From Entonaema liquescens (taxonomy: Eukaryota; Ascomycota; Sordariomycetes; Xylariales; Xylariaceae): a stretch of DNA of 64,000 bases. Position numbers and translations under genes: made by a program. Every line of letters starts with the position of its first letter. Within the stretch, counting starts at the first letter, position 1. Shown in pieces: positions 21,929 through 34,554 of this stretch. The notes under the pieces are model-generated. The model searched no databases and was not told the DNA's origin. It saw nothing but the letters and a program-made list of their open reading frames with translations. The DNA lies in the NCBI GenBank assembly GCA_902805475.1, contig CADCSX010000002.1, positions 2,046,001-2,110,000 of the forward strand, written 5' to 3'.

Positions 21929-24900
21929 ATGGAGGTGGATAGTGACTTAGAGGTAGGTTAACTCTTATACGATGTGCACTTCTATTCATATTCATATAAT
22001 TTTATGCAATTGGAACTAATTCGTAGCATCTAGTCGCGCCGGCTTACTCTTATTAAAGCTGTCAGGTCTCTTGATGAAGATGCAACAATTGCACTACCCG
22101 ACAAAATCCAAAGGCTTTGGGCTTTACATTCGGCGACAAAGAGCACGAGGTTTCATGGCGTAGAAGAAAATATATTACGATGGCTTTTTAAACACATGAG
22201 CGGCAAGACCGAGGATGCTGAACAAGTCCGACGATATCCTCTTACCTGGTCTCTCCTGAGCCACATATTCCTCAAGATCCCGTCGCAAACGCTGGGAAGA
22301 TCGCTTGCCTCTCTTCGCTTTGTCTCTGTCCTGCATCAGACCATTGGCGATATTACTACGGCTCGAAAACCTTCGCCCACCTTGCCAGTTCAGACGAATG
22401 GTGTTACTTCAGATAAACTGAAAAAGAGGAAGAGGGATGATGGGTATCCTTCTGGTATCGAAGAGCTTCGCACTCCCCTAGGTTGCATAAAGTCGGCTAC
22501 CGAAATATTCAAGGCTTTAGGTAGTCTTCTTAATCAGGGGACTGATCACACAGGGCTCGGTGCTCCGGAACGAAGAGTGGGAGCTGAACATATCAAATCG
22601 CTTTTCTCTTCATCTAATGAAGAAACCAGAGACATCGCTGCGGGTTTACTACTGACTTGCGATCGCTCCCTAAGCGTTCTCGAACATGGTCTTTCCGCTG
22701 ACCAAGAACGATGGATTAGGGTTATCACTACCCTCTGGAATCTTCGCGTTCGCAATAAGGATGACAGCCTTGAGTTTGCCCGATATATATATGTGCCTCT
22801 TTGTTCTATTTTAACGAGACTGCGCGGCCTTGCTGGAGTGGCGTCTATAGTGGTGAATAGCGATGGGATCAAGGGACTCTGGATCCGGCAGCTGGAGCGG
22901 CTTTTGAGTGCGTACTTCGTTCGCCCGGCAAGACATATGTTCGCGGCAGACGGAAATGTTGAAGTACTAGAGACTGCCCTAACTCTCGCGAAGAAAAACC
23001 CAGGCGGTTCTGCTATTATTACCTGGGACGTGGCGGCAAGGATGCCTCGGGATTCGAGCAATCCGAAATCTAAAGCCGAACACTCCTCATGGGCACAGAA
23101 CGTCTTTACAATCATACTTAAAGTTATCCAGCCTCTAGAGTCTTCGCTTCGAAATCAAGTCATAATCCAACTGTTAGACACTGCTATCCAGGCCAACTCG
23201 ATCCCAAACACTGCAGCTCTACAAACCGTGTGCCGAGAGCATGCATTTAATATGGATGAAACTGATTGGAAACTAATTTCCAAGGCTCTCGCCTGCGATG
23301 CTGATGTGTTTCTCCTGGATAATTCTCTACTAGATAATGTTTTCAGTGGAATAAGTTCCCTTTCAACTCATGAATTTAGCACCAGAGAAACTGTTGTCAA
23401 GGATGTGGTTCTTCCCCTAGAAGATGCATTTGTAAAGGCACGGGACTTTTCAGGATTTATCCAAAAATGGTACGAATGCCTTAACGAGAGTGCTGTAGAC
23501 TCACTGGACCGATCAATATGGGTTGAAGCCGAAATTCGTAAACATTTAGCTGGGATTTTACAAAGCACGTTAACCAGCGCACAACTTCTTCGTGTCTTGG
23601 AGCGCCTGGATTCATCGGATGCTCCCAATGGTGCACTCTTAGTCGTTCTCGACGGGATTTCAGCGGGAATCACCGAAGAGGACTTTACGACGAGCGCTGA
23701 TTCGAGGATTTTCTCCGCGCTCTTCAAAGAAAAGACTTACAAGAATATCCCGTCTTCGATTTTGTCTTTAAGGTGGCGTATTGCTGGCCGGATGGCTTCT
23801 TGGGAAACGTCGGAAGAGGTAGACCGACTTTGGGTCGAGTTAAAATCGACTCTTAAACGCATCCTAAAGAAAGGTGTTTTATCCGATCCCGAGACATTTG
23901 AGGCCTTCAGCTGTTGTCACAACATCTGGCTAGCCAACTACCCAGGAGGCAAGCATCAGGCGGACCTCGCTAAACTCACACTTTCATTCCTCGAAAGGGT
24001 CACCTCTGGTATGAAAACCAATCATGAACCCTCTACATATCGGCCGTATATAGATTACGTGTTTCAATTCCTACCGAGACTCGCTGATATACCAAAAAGA
24101 GAAGCTGTCGACCTTAGGAATCTCATTGTAGAGATGTTCTCGCAGACTGAACAACATTACGTCGGGGAGGATACACTGCTCAGCGTCACTTTACGGCCAC
24201 TTCTGCAAAACTTCGATTGCGAGGATGATGAAGCATTAATTGATACACTTATATCAAAACCACTTGACGGTCTTGATGGCACAGAAAATGAGGTAGGTTG
24301 GACGAAACCGCGGGGCCTCTCAACACTTTCAATTCTCTTGGATTTTCCGCGCGAAGCCTTTACGAAGGGGCGCCGAAAGCGTATTATGTCCTCGTGGAAA
24401 AATCAGAGGTTGGAAATAGCACGTCGCGCATCACAGGATTCACTATTTGCAATGACTGTGCTTAGGCTGTTAGTTCAAGTAATGCAGCAGCCGACATTTT
24501 ACGAGGTAAGCAGCTACTCCCAAACCGAACCACGAATACTGACCAGTGCATTAGAATCTGGAATTTGGCGATCTTATTTATATATCTTCTAGCATGTGGA
24601 AAGATGACGAAAAGGTTGTTGCTCTACTCGAGAAGCTTATCGACCTGACACTACGGTTAGTAACGATGTATGTTCTCTAATATAGTCTGCAAATCTAACC
24701 CTATTATTCTAGGCAAATGGTTACTAGCGCTGACGGGCCTTCACTAACCTACCTGGCTGAGGCCTCGAGCTTTGTGAAGAGCCTTGAGCCGAAAGCGTCG
24801 AATTACACGGCTAGTCAAATACTTCTAGTGAAGAGCGTAGTGTCCGCACTGCATAGTTCCTCAGGCAAGCCACATAACTCCAGTATCAATGTGGATGAAG

Positions 24901-26245
24901 TTGCCCTTAAACTTGAACAAATGGTGCAAACTAGCTTGACTCGGTTTGCGTCTGAGAGCAAAAAGAAAGAGTGGCTTGTAGAAGAGGAGCCCTCTCTAAT
25001 CTCACTTTCTGTAATGTTAAGCGGTGCGGCATGTGTTGCCGATGCTTACGAAGAAAGGCAGATTAAGCTCACGGAGAAGACCATCTCCCAATTGGAAAGT
25101 TTAAGTACATCCTTCGTGTCTAAGAAAGTTCACATTGGCTGGAAACTACGGGTATTCCTTCTTAGAAACACCCCAGGCCGATACGAGTTGCAAGACTTAT
25201 TGACGCAGCTGGAACAAGCGTCTACAACGGTTGACGAGGACGCAGTATATAATTTAGTCGACGCCTATGTGAAGACTCAAGGTCAGCCCACTAGGGATCG
25301 ACTGCTTGCTGAATTAATCGGCAGTGGGAAGCTGACCAGTGGCGCTATTGGACCCCTCCTGGCCGTCAGGAGGCTTGTTGAGCTACGTCAAGGTAAGTTT
25401 TCTGACGACTAATATTACGAAAAGCTATGCCTAACGTCATTTTAGGTGTGACTACCTCATCCTCTAGCAGTGAGACCCAAGACGATATTGACCTTGGCGT
25501 CGTACATGAGCGACTTGCCTCCCTACTAAGCCGGGCGGAGTCTCTTCGACACTTCCAACAGTTGTCTGAGGTTTTGCTACTGCTACTTGATAAGCACGCC
25601 AACTCGATGACCCAGTTCAATATTGAGGCAACATTAAGTAGCGTTGTTCATGTGTGCTCACAGGCAGGTCCCAAAGTTCAAGGCCCTAAAGCGGCGGGGG
25701 AGATTTACGATAGGTTATACCGATTAGTAGCTCTCATACTCAAACGACACCGGCTTCGCTTGACGGGGCATTTCCCGATCCTGCTTGCCGCATTACGAGC
25801 ACTCCTTGCTACTTTACTAACCAACCCCAGTTTAGATACAGCGGATGAAACATCCTCGCAAGCTCACCCACCGTGGCTTCGATCCCACCTGCAGTCGAGA
25901 CATGCAGAACGATTTACTCGTCTCCTCACTCTTATATGCGAGCCAAGTGTGGCGTCGGTGGCCCGCGCCCGGTCAAGCGAATTAGATTCTGCCACAGATA
26001 TCGCGAAACGGATAGCGGGGCAAGACATGTTCACCATACTAGAGCTATATATCAAACTGCAGCTTGAGGTGAAGGTGCCACGAGATATCAGAAAAGCTCT
26101 CGAGCCGGGCGTGTACTCGGTCCTCGACATCACGCCCCAGGGATGTAGGAAAGTATTAAACGAATCCCTGGATGCGAATGGACGTGCCATCTTTAGGGAT
26201 ATGTTTACGAATTACAAAAAGTTTGGGAAATGGACTGGTGTTTAA
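21929..26245 (+). CDS. urb2: Urb2/Npa2-like nucleolar 60S ribosome biogenesis protein
   Basis: Five exons: 21929-21952, 22034-24505, 24555-24655, 24713-25392, 25446-26245; 1358 residues, no frameshift. The first exon is only 24 nt (MEVDSDLE) and splices in frame into SRRLTLIKAVRSLDEDA. The 49-nt second intron uses the acceptor GCATTAG at 24554; the nearer-looking CTTCTAG at 24596 would put a stop in frame. The protein is long, helical and repeat-like without enzyme motifs. A basic KLKKRKRDDG patch (about 130) may direct nuclear import. The C-terminus (about 1315-1358, YSVLDITPQGCRKVLN to FRDMFTNYKKFGKWTG) is the conserved Urb2/Npa2 end. Family role: early 27S pre-rRNA processing in the nucleolus, with Npa1/Urb1. 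Divergent from mic10. Confidence 0.92.
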
Positions 26246-28599
26246 ACCAAGTCTCGCCCTCCTCAAAATACATACCATTGGTGTGGCTAGCTACTATAGA
26301 TACCCCCTTCACACCATCAATCCGAATATAGAATCGAGTAGCCAAGAGATGTGCCCGCAGGTGGAGTAAAATATCGGAGAACACTACCGCGGCTACATAG
26401 ACTAGTTCGCTTACTCGCATTGTTGAGTATGATTGAACATATATGTCCTAATCACGAGAATAGTCGCTATAGCACTGAGACACAACACACCGTGTAAGCA
26501 TATAATCTTACAGTCCTAGGTGTAAATTCAGCTCAGGACCCCTACCAGTCAACATCAATACCAACATCAACACCCTCGGAGATGCTATAATGGAAGCCCG
26601 TTTTCTAATTTCTAATCTTTTAGTCAGTCGTAATACGTCTCACAACCTAGGAATACGTAACGTCATTGCAGGTAGTTGCCCGCTTGGCAACGTTGGTCAT
26701 AGTTTAGTTATCAACCACGGGACATGAGAGTTATGCCGAGACATGATGTTGGTGCAATGCGGCTTATCATTGCGCCATATGGATAACTCGTGCGTGTATT
26801 CTTATGTATGGAGTCTAAGCACATGCCGTAGATATCAGGGTATAAGACCCGCTGCTCTGGAGACGTCCACACCGAGACCCGGAACGGGACTACTGCACCA
26901 AGCCGAGGCGGACCGGCGGCCTCTTAGTGGATCGACTTTTCCAGCCTTATAGCTCCCTCTTACAGGCATCTCACTCCGCCATCGCACCGTAATTACCTAC
27001 GCCGACCAATCTATTAACGAAACTAGTATTTCGGTTAGTCAAGATGAACACATCTCTATTTGTAAGATCCCGGGTTTTATCTGCTTCGTACTCGGTCATC
27101 CGCGGAGAATGGGTAACATGGTTCATCATCAGCTCCATGGTCTGATTTCAAAGTAAGCTGGGGCGTTTATTAGAGATGGCAACTTGAGAACCAATTAAAC
27201 ATCGATCCCGAGGACTGCCAATTACCTATACTCGGATCAAAGCTACCCGTCTCACTCGATCGAATATGGGATTGAATATTGTACCGACTCATTTGCAAGA
27301 TCCGAAGGGCATCGGCAAGCTCGCCGAGGCCATGGCGAACTAGAGCGATCGCCAAGGGCGCGATGTCCAGGGGAGGACCCTGTCTTGTCATTTATAGTTC
27401 CTTTCTACCTACCTGCATCGCGACGCGCCGAAAAATCGTTCGCTTAGGCCGTATTGCTAGCTTCGACTTCCTGCAAAAGCCGGACCGATTCCTGTCGTCC
27501 GGACGGGCCAAGATACGATGCCGGCGCGTGGCGAAGATAGCACCGGACCTATATCACGATAGTTAGGTCTGGTTCTACTATATCGTCGCCAAATTGGAAT
27601 CCTCTTTTCGGGGATGAGTCTACCGAAGGGAGACCTCGATATGCCCAATGCAGTATAGCAGCTAACGTTCGCGGGTCACCTCAACACGTGGCGGATAGCC
27701 CAACCGAGTCTAGGTTTGAAGAAACGTTGCAGACTTATATACCGAGATCCTTGGTTGATGGCGAGAAGCTCGCGGGACCTACTAGTTTGAGGATATGATC
27801 GGCAAGTTCCTCCGTTAATGTATGTTGGACGCTTTTAGCAGATGATATCAGCCCGGCACTCCGACCACTTATTTACATAGTATTGGACTTGAGCCAGCGT
27901 CGGCTGTATTATTAGCTGCGCCCTTGCTGTTCACGAACCACCTCGTCGACCTATCCGGTCATCGTCAGGTTGGTAGTAATCGGCAATAAGAGAAGTGGAC
28001 AAATCAGAACGTAAGATGCGTAAACATGGCTTTACCGAGCCCTATGTTCGTCACCCCCTCTCTTCCATCCCCAGACATGAGATTTTCGCACCGGTGTCAA
28101 GCTATCTTGAATTGATCGATAGAGGACACGCCAGATGAGAGTGGCTTGAGTGGACATGAGAGGTGCTTCGGGGCATTACCGCGGCAAATCCGTGCCGTTT
28201 ACAGTGTAGCCCACATCACCTCTCGGTCGCCCTACACGGCTTAGGCCGTACTTGGCGTCACCCGAACATCGCATGTGGGCCAATTATACATTCAGTCCCT
28301 GATTGCACATTACTCCCACCGGCTGCCTAATCGGGAGACTTCTCCCTAGAGCCCATAGAGGTTGTTAGCGAAGTAAAAAAAAAAAGAAAAAAAAGAAGAG
28401 AGGTTCGGTGATAGTCCTGGTATAACAGCCAGTGTATTTGCTCCCTTTTTGGACATAACGGACTTATTGTCATCTTTTTGATGCCCTAATATCGGCATTG
28501 ATAATTTCTTTTTCTTCTTTTCTTTTCCCTCGTTTATTCCGGTTTTTTTTTATAATTAATCGAGTGGGTTTCAGATGTAGCTACGCTCTTTTGCCTGAC
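26246..28599. other. Gene-poor region upstream of the DUF4419 gene
   Basis: About 2.35 kb without a recognisable gene. Frames of up to 95 codons (for example near 27279) show no family motif. A purine tract (about 28376-28402, A-rich with scattered G) and a T-rich tract (28505-28560) lie before the next gene. Confidence 0.5.
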
Positions 28600-29709
28600 A
28601 TGCCCGTCACAGTCAGGCCGTCAACTCATGGGTCGACATCCTGGGCAGGTCGCAGATATCGACTCGCATCGTCGCCTGAGATCTTGCTGCATTACACGTT
28701 GACCGACGATACACGTACTAGTCCGCCGCGGGCCAGACAGTTGGTACAGAGTTCGTTCGTGGGACTCGACAGGAAGGACAATGTATTCGCTACCAAAAAT
28801 GGATTTGTTCATGCGTGCGTAGATGCATATAACGAGCATCATTGCCTGGTGATAAGGCCGGAGGATGTCTGGTTCGCTATCTTGACGCAGTTTTGCGCTT
28901 ACGTCAATGGGCATGCGGAAGAGCTGCGCAAGCGATTTTGCGCCAATGAGGGCCAACAGGAGTTGCATATCGACGTCAACCTAGACGACGTCGACCATGG
29001 TAAAATGGCGTATCTAATGACGAAAGTATTGGGAGAAAGACTACGGGACGAGGGCCTGCAGCAATGGATCCTGCCGGCTTTCACTACTACGACCAAGGTA
29101 GACCAGGCTGTCGCCAGCATCATCTTTATGGGCACGATGCAGAAGTATTTCACGTATAGCTGGGGAACGCGGTGCGGAATACCGTCCGTTACCTTACTCG
29201 GCGAGGAAAGTGATTGGGTGAATATCCAGGAGCGCGTTGAGCGGCTAGAGACTTTGGGCTCGGAGCCGTCCCGGTGGCTACGACTACTCAGGCCTATCCT
29301 GAACGGATTTGTTACCAGCTTTAGAGAACCGGAGAGCGAGGCTACAAGGAGATTTTGGCAAGGTATCTGCAACGAGCACGTGCCCAATGGTAGCGGTACT
29401 ACAACTTACTCGGGATGGATTACATCGTTCTGCTTCTGGGACGAGAGCGGCAGATGTCTACACGGGCCCAAAGCGGGCCAGGAGGTTAGGTTAACGAGGA
29501 GTCAGATGCCGAGCGGGTTCAGCAAAGTTCCCGTGACGCTGCTGAACGATGGCATCGAGATCCCGACCGAGATGGTAGCGGGCTCGATGGCGATACGAGC
29601 GTTTCGATCCAAGGAGGTGGTCAACGCAGGTGGCAGACCGCAGATGCGCCGAAGCGCCGGAAACGACACGATACAACCTGAAGTCGGATGGTTTATGTAT
29701 AAGACATGA
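28600..29709 (+). CDS. DUF4419 domain protein
   Basis: Intronless, 369 residues from the ATG at 28600 (MPVTVRPS); the frame is open further upstream, but only from a non-ATG codon over a T-rich leader. The body matches the DUF4419 family as I know it: a central segment beginning NGFVHACVDAYNEHHCLVIRPEDVWFAILTQF, then ELHIDVN, the polar TTTTKVDQAVASIIFMG stretch, FTYSWGTRCGIPSVTLLGEESDW, and the aromatic SGWITSFCFWD. The family has no established activity. The conserved His, Asp and Trp residues suggest an enzyme-like pocket, but that is inference. DUF4419 is patchy among fungi and often multicopy. The gene stands alone, with about 2.3 kb of empty DNA before it and 2.6 kb after it. Confidence 0.85.
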   Translation: MPVTVRPSTHGSTSWAGRRYRLASSPEILLHYTLTDDTRTSPPRARQLVQSSFVGLDRKDNVFATKNGFVHACVDAYNEHHCLVIRPEDVWFAILTQFCAYVNGHAEELRKRFCANEGQQELHIDVNLDDVDHGKMAYLMTKVLGERLRDEGLQQWILPAFTTTTKVDQAVASIIFMGTMQKYFTYSWGTRCGIPSVTLLGEESDWVNIQERVERLETLGSEPSRWLRLLRPILNGFVTSFREPESEATRRFWQGICNEHVPNGSGTTTYSGWITSFCFWDESGRCLHGPKAGQEVRLTRSQMPSGFSKVPVTLLNDGIEIPTEMVAGSMAIRAFRSKEVVNAGGRPQMRRSAGNDTIQPEVGWFMYKT

Positions 29710-32301
29710 CGTGACCTCGCCAGGGGATGGTAGTATCTGCTATTATAATTAATGGTAAGTTATAAATTCCTCGTATATGCTTGAGCGATGATAACATCCA
29801 CTTTTCTCTGCATATACCGGACCGAGAAGGGCGCAACTAACATGTTCTCATAGTATAATCGTAACCCACTTGCGAAGCTGGAAGTTGGCAGCCCTTGCGG
29901 CCGTGAGCCTTCGCCACCTAATCTGCGGCACCGGTCTGACTTTCGGGTTCACGCATATCCAATCATCTCAACTCTAACCCAGAAAATGGGCCTTTAACAG
30001 CTACTCGAAAGATGATGCACCTATATGAATCCCCCCTTCCTATATCGGGAGATATAATATCGGCCTTCCCTACCTTGCTTACTCTCCCGGGCGTGTAATC
30101 AAGTAGAACAAACAACCCCGCTCTATACTAGAAGCGGCCGGGCTCACGGTCAAATATTCGGACTTGTGGGGGGTATGGTCATGGCTATCGGGCCGAAGAT
30201 TTCTACTTAACGTAGGTGGATAACGCGGAGTATGCACTCGCTGCTCTTCCCCGCTTCACCTATTGCAGAGGCCTTATAGGCCGATCTATTACCCATGGGA
30301 TCTCAGTTCCTGCTATGTCGATGAGGGGATGTCCTAGACCCTTGACAAATACGTCACGAAGGGAGATACTTACTTCATACCAAGAGGCGACACCGCCGAG
30401 GGGGTTGCAGCGAAGGAGGTGATACTAACGTGGGTGTTGTATCCAACATGATCGTCAGATTTAATATTAGGATACGTATATGCCCGGGCGATGGAGCTCT
30501 TGACTTTCTGTGGGAGTCCTGTCGAAGCTGGGCTTCGATCCCGATTTTGGCGCAGTGGTACGGTGTATATAGGTAGGCAACGATGCCTTCTCACTTGGAT
30601 ATAAGGTATATATTGTACATATACGTATTTGATGGGGCCGCGCGTCACCATAGGTAAATAAAGCGACTGGACTATATAAGATGGTCTACAAGAATCTGAT
30701 AATGACTGTTACATACCCACAGAACGTGTTCGCGTGACGTAACTATCCGTCTCTTATTCTCTTCATAGAAACGCAGCTTCGCACTTACGGAACACGAGTC
30801 ATGAAACTACTCTGAACTATATGTTGTCCAATGATCTCTCTTATTTGCACCAAACTTCAGCCAATATTTCACGTAGGTAGTTATATATACATATCTTCAT
30901 AATGCGCGTTATTAACAGGCACGTGTGTAAACCCCTATTGAGCTAAAGTAATAGAGAGGCTTCAAGGGGATTCTCAACAAGATAAATCCAAAGCTATGAA
31001 GTTGCGTGGGTAACGCAGAAGACTCAAGTCATCATAATGGTAGCAGCATTGAATATCAACCAAGAATCTACACCTGTTAATATCAGACCAATATCGCGCA
31101 TTGATAAATCCAGAAGTTTAGCCCGGCGATTTTCCTAGCATGATTTCCCTCAGCAAGATCTCTTGGGGTCTCGTAGCTAATTGGGTCGTAGTTACGAGCG
31201 TATAGTCGAATATAGCCTTATACCGATTATCTGACCTTAGCTGTCTGACTCCAACAACCACTGTCTTGACCCATGAGAAAAACTCCGATGAGTTAACATA
31301 GATATAGGGGTCTGCCTGGTGGTGCCTATCGAATGGCATTGGAGTCTTAAGGATATGCGGTAAGCTGAGCCAAGCCTTCAAAGGTGAAGTTATAGCCCGC
31401 AGCATGGTTGGTTGAGGGAGCACCAGTTTACGACGCAGTATCAACTGAAAGCATCGACAATAAGAATTGGCGCCCTGTCCAGTCAACCCTTCCCCTTGGA
31501 GGTGAGTTCTTTTGTTTGAGGTATTGGATTGTACCTTAGGTTCGAGATGATCTCGGTCTCTTTTTTTAGGTTTCTGGTTTATGAAGACAACTTTTAGGTA
31601 TCCAAGTTTATGATATAGGTATCTTGTAGCATGGACTTTCTCATCGATTCATACAGGTAATTAACATGCTGATCCCATGGGTGGTTCCCCCATGACATGT
31701 CTAAATGTAGTTACCGAGAGATCTCGGTATTAGACGGCAGGGTTAGATTAAGCTGAAAGGGGTCATAGATGCACTGTATTTTTTACCCACTTGAAGGTGG
31801 TCTCATGGAATTCAGGCCCGGTGACGCATCTGATAATCAGACAGGGCAAGAATAGAGAAGTTGGAGATCTTTGGATAGCAATTGATCCTGCCGCCCCATG
31901 TATGCATGAAACCTTCTGTAATGCCCCTTTCCCTGCCACACCTGACTATATTACCACTAATCATGGCCTGGACGATTCCGTACTAACGAATGAATAAGAT
32001 AAGAATACAAAACCGGCGGTAAGCTTCATCAGATATACAAAGTCTTATGCAGTAATATCTTATGGGAACTGTTGTTATCCACGAACCGTTTCTATCCTAT
32101 TATAATCGCCGGCTAGGAACTGGCTTCTAGAGATGTGGGCAGTTCTTAGACCCTGGCCTTTATTATATTGAAGCCTTAGGGCTATATAAGACCGAACTCG
32201 ACGCATAGCCTCCACCGTTCCTGATTTACTCGTAGCAACAGGGTATTTTTCGAAGCCCACTCGGCGAGATCGGTAAGTTCTGTTGATACAATATAAGGTG
32301 C
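29710..32301. other. Gene-poor region
   Basis: About 2.6 kb between DUF4419 (+) and the GT25 gene (-). A 122-codon minus frame (31486-31118) has protein-like composition (SSEFFSWVKTVVVG) but no family match and no clear splice partners; it may be a decayed exon. AGATCTCGG occurs on both sides of 31720. Nothing else supported. Confidence 0.45.
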
Positions 32302-33571
32302 TCAGGAATCCGGCCACTGATCCACAAGTTGGTCCAGTCTCCCATCCATAAGTGCCTCCGCATTCATCCTCACGCTATACCTTATCACCTTGGTCATTTT
32401 CTTCTGAAGACCCTCGCCGTGGTCTGAGATATCACTGTTGCCCTTCTTTGGACCAGCGGGGAGGTGAATCTGGAACAGTGATGGCGCTACGGTTAGGCAG
32501 TTGTGGCGGCCTCGATTGGGCTCGCCAGCTCCCTCACAGAACCACCTCAGCTCGATATCAAATGCCGAGCTCATATCCTTCAATCCGAGCTCGTATAGGA
32601 GCTTCCGCGCTCCCTTTTGCGTGACTGCGTACGCTAGAGAGCAAACGCCATCTTGGACGTGGTGGACGACCCTCGTGTGGCTTGGATACTGCTGTCTTAG
32701 GTCGCTTGGCTCGTATATCGACCATAGATGCTTGTGCTGAGGGACAGTAACGTCGTTGAGGAGCACCACCCTGCCTTTAGGCACGATTTTCTGGTCAGGG
32801 AATGGGAAGTGCATTCCGCAGTGGCCGAGCCAGAGTACGTCCCAGTTATCACCATACGGGGAATTCCTCGGAGCCTTTGTAGCTGGCAACTTGCCAAACG
32901 TCAGGTCCGGAACAGCCCCTGGACCGTTCCCGGCTTCCGGGAAGGTTGGATCCAAAAACCTAGATGAGCCCCTTAAAGGCTGCGTTAGAGCATGTGTTGA
33001 TAGCGCGAAGTCGCGCATCTGCTCTCTGATCCTAACATCCCAATCGGCATCATCTTCCATGATCAATGCCGACGATAGGTTCCTCCGGACAACTCTAGTA
33101 GGTGGTTAGTAAGATGCGAGAGTCCTAAACTTAGAAGGTGTTGTTCACAAACTCTTGGATTGCATTCATATGCGCCCTCCAGGCTCCCAAGGTGGGATTG
33201 TCTAATCGTTTAAGTTCATGGCTGGTCGGGATGGCCTTGTCAGGTATGTCTTTACCGTCGACACCATCTATAAACTCAAATTGGAAGTTACTTATAGCAG
33301 TCTGGAGTATGATTCCATCCCGGCGATCCGTACGGGACGGTAAACCGATAACAAATATCTTCTCGAACTACGTGACAACGTCAGACTTATAAAGCGACGG
33401 CATACATAATAGGTATAAGTTTCTACTAACGCCAAGAGTATTATTGCAAGCATCGTCGATATCGAGATGTGGCACGTCCTCTTCCCGACTAGAAAGAAGG
33501 GATACCGAAATAATTAAAAAGGCGCATACAACGATAAAGACGGGATAGGAAAGCCGGCGCACCGACAACAT
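32302..33571 (-). CDS. Glycosyltransferase family 25 (LPS-type) protein, type II membrane
   Basis: Three minus-strand exons: 33571-33431, 33367-33153, 33094-32302; 382 residues. Residues 10-27 are a hydrophobic signal anchor after a short basic tail (MLSVRRLSYPV), so the catalytic part faces the Golgi/ER lumen. The GT25 core begins FEKIFVIGLPSRTDRRD, continues FEFIDGVDGKDIPDKAIPTSH, LGAWRAHMNAIQEVVRRN and SSALIMEDDADWD, where the EDD acidic cluster is the expected metal/nucleotide-sugar site. DNWDVLWLGHCG follows. The second intron uses a GTTTGT donor inside the glutamate codon of IQE; this is the only donor that keeps VVRRN in frame. Family members transfer galactose or glucose; the acceptor here is unknown. 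Intron lengths are 63 and 58 nt, with CTGAC and CTAAC branch sites. Confidence 0.88.
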
Positions 33572-34554
33572 GAGGAACGGTAGTTAGAGGTAGAGAAACA
33601 AAATATCAACATCCCATGTATGTACCTAGGGAAGTATCTTGGTTCGGGATCCTGGGAATTGATCGTAAAAGATTAAAATAAACTCAGGGGTCGATCTTCC
33701 TGGCAGCAGTTTTTATATGCGTTAGGAAAGAAGAAGGTCAGGAAGGGATTAGCGCATTCTCTACGCTTTAGCTTTACTATTCTACGACCTACATAGGATG
33801 GGTCCGCTGGTACGATCGTAACTACTACCTACCTTACCTATATGCCTGAACTATAAAAGTAGCTAACATACATGTATAATAGTAATGGATTCGCGTGGAC
33901 GCACTCATCTATCAATCCACTCATACCCTACCTAGGTATGTAGGTAGGTAGCTAGGTAGCTAGGTAACTATGTCCTTCTTGTAATGGATAGTTAGTTCAA
34001 GAATATCATATAACTACATGTATTCCCTAAACTAACACATCTGTATGTTACAACATAATCAAAACAGGTCTCAACTCGGGTCTACGAAAAAGAAAACTCA
34101 AGATATAGATAATTAACTATCGGAAGTGTAAAGTCGAGTTATAAACTCCGTTGACAGATCAGCCTCGTATTTGCGGCGTAGTCACTAGGATCTAGCTCCA
34201 CGATTCTAAATTACCTACCTTTAACCACTTTTTCTTTCTATGTATGGCCCATACGATAAATAACTTATACCTTGATCTTGACCCATGGGAAGACATGATC
34301 AGAGTTCTCGAAACCCTGATAATTTCTCTGTTGTGCCACTTATTGTGCCATACATACCACGTATCCCCTTCCCCCCTCCCCCACGCCTAGACATTATGTT
34401 GACAAAAGTTTGTTAATGTCCTATCCTTAAGCAACTCCCGGCTTCGTATCTTCCTAATCGCCGGGTTGGGGATTCTTCTGTTTATCCTATACCTAAACGT
34501 TGTAGGGTTATAAGGGTCTCCATTGCGAGCCTCCCTAGCCGTGATAATAGGAAG
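33572..34554. other. Divergent intergenic region with TAGG repeats
   Basis: 5' flanks of the GT25 gene (-) and the membrane-protein gene (+). Contains the TAGG/CTAGG microsatellite at 33928-33968. No gene seen. Confidence 0.5.
33928..33968. repeat. TAGG-type microsatellite
   Basis: Interrupted tandem TAGG and GCTAGGTA units. TAGGTA/TACCTA motifs recur across the non-coding parts of the window. Confidence 0.75.

Noticed and set aside
24555..24600. Acceptor CTTCTAG at 24596 for urb2 exon 3
   Set aside because: It brings TGA into frame within five codons; GCATTAG at 24554 keeps NLEFGDLIYISSSMWKDDEK open with a CTGAC branch site.
30500..30570. tRNA-like box motifs (GGCTTCGATCCC, then TGGCGCAGTGG)
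   Set aside because: The boxes are in the wrong order on the plus strand and the putative acceptor and T stems do not pair on either strand.
26246..32301. Secondary-metabolite or other functional gene cluster around the DUF4419 and GT25 genes
   Set aside because: No polyketide, peptide or terpene synthase, P450, transporter or pathway regulator is recognisable; only single unrelated genes.
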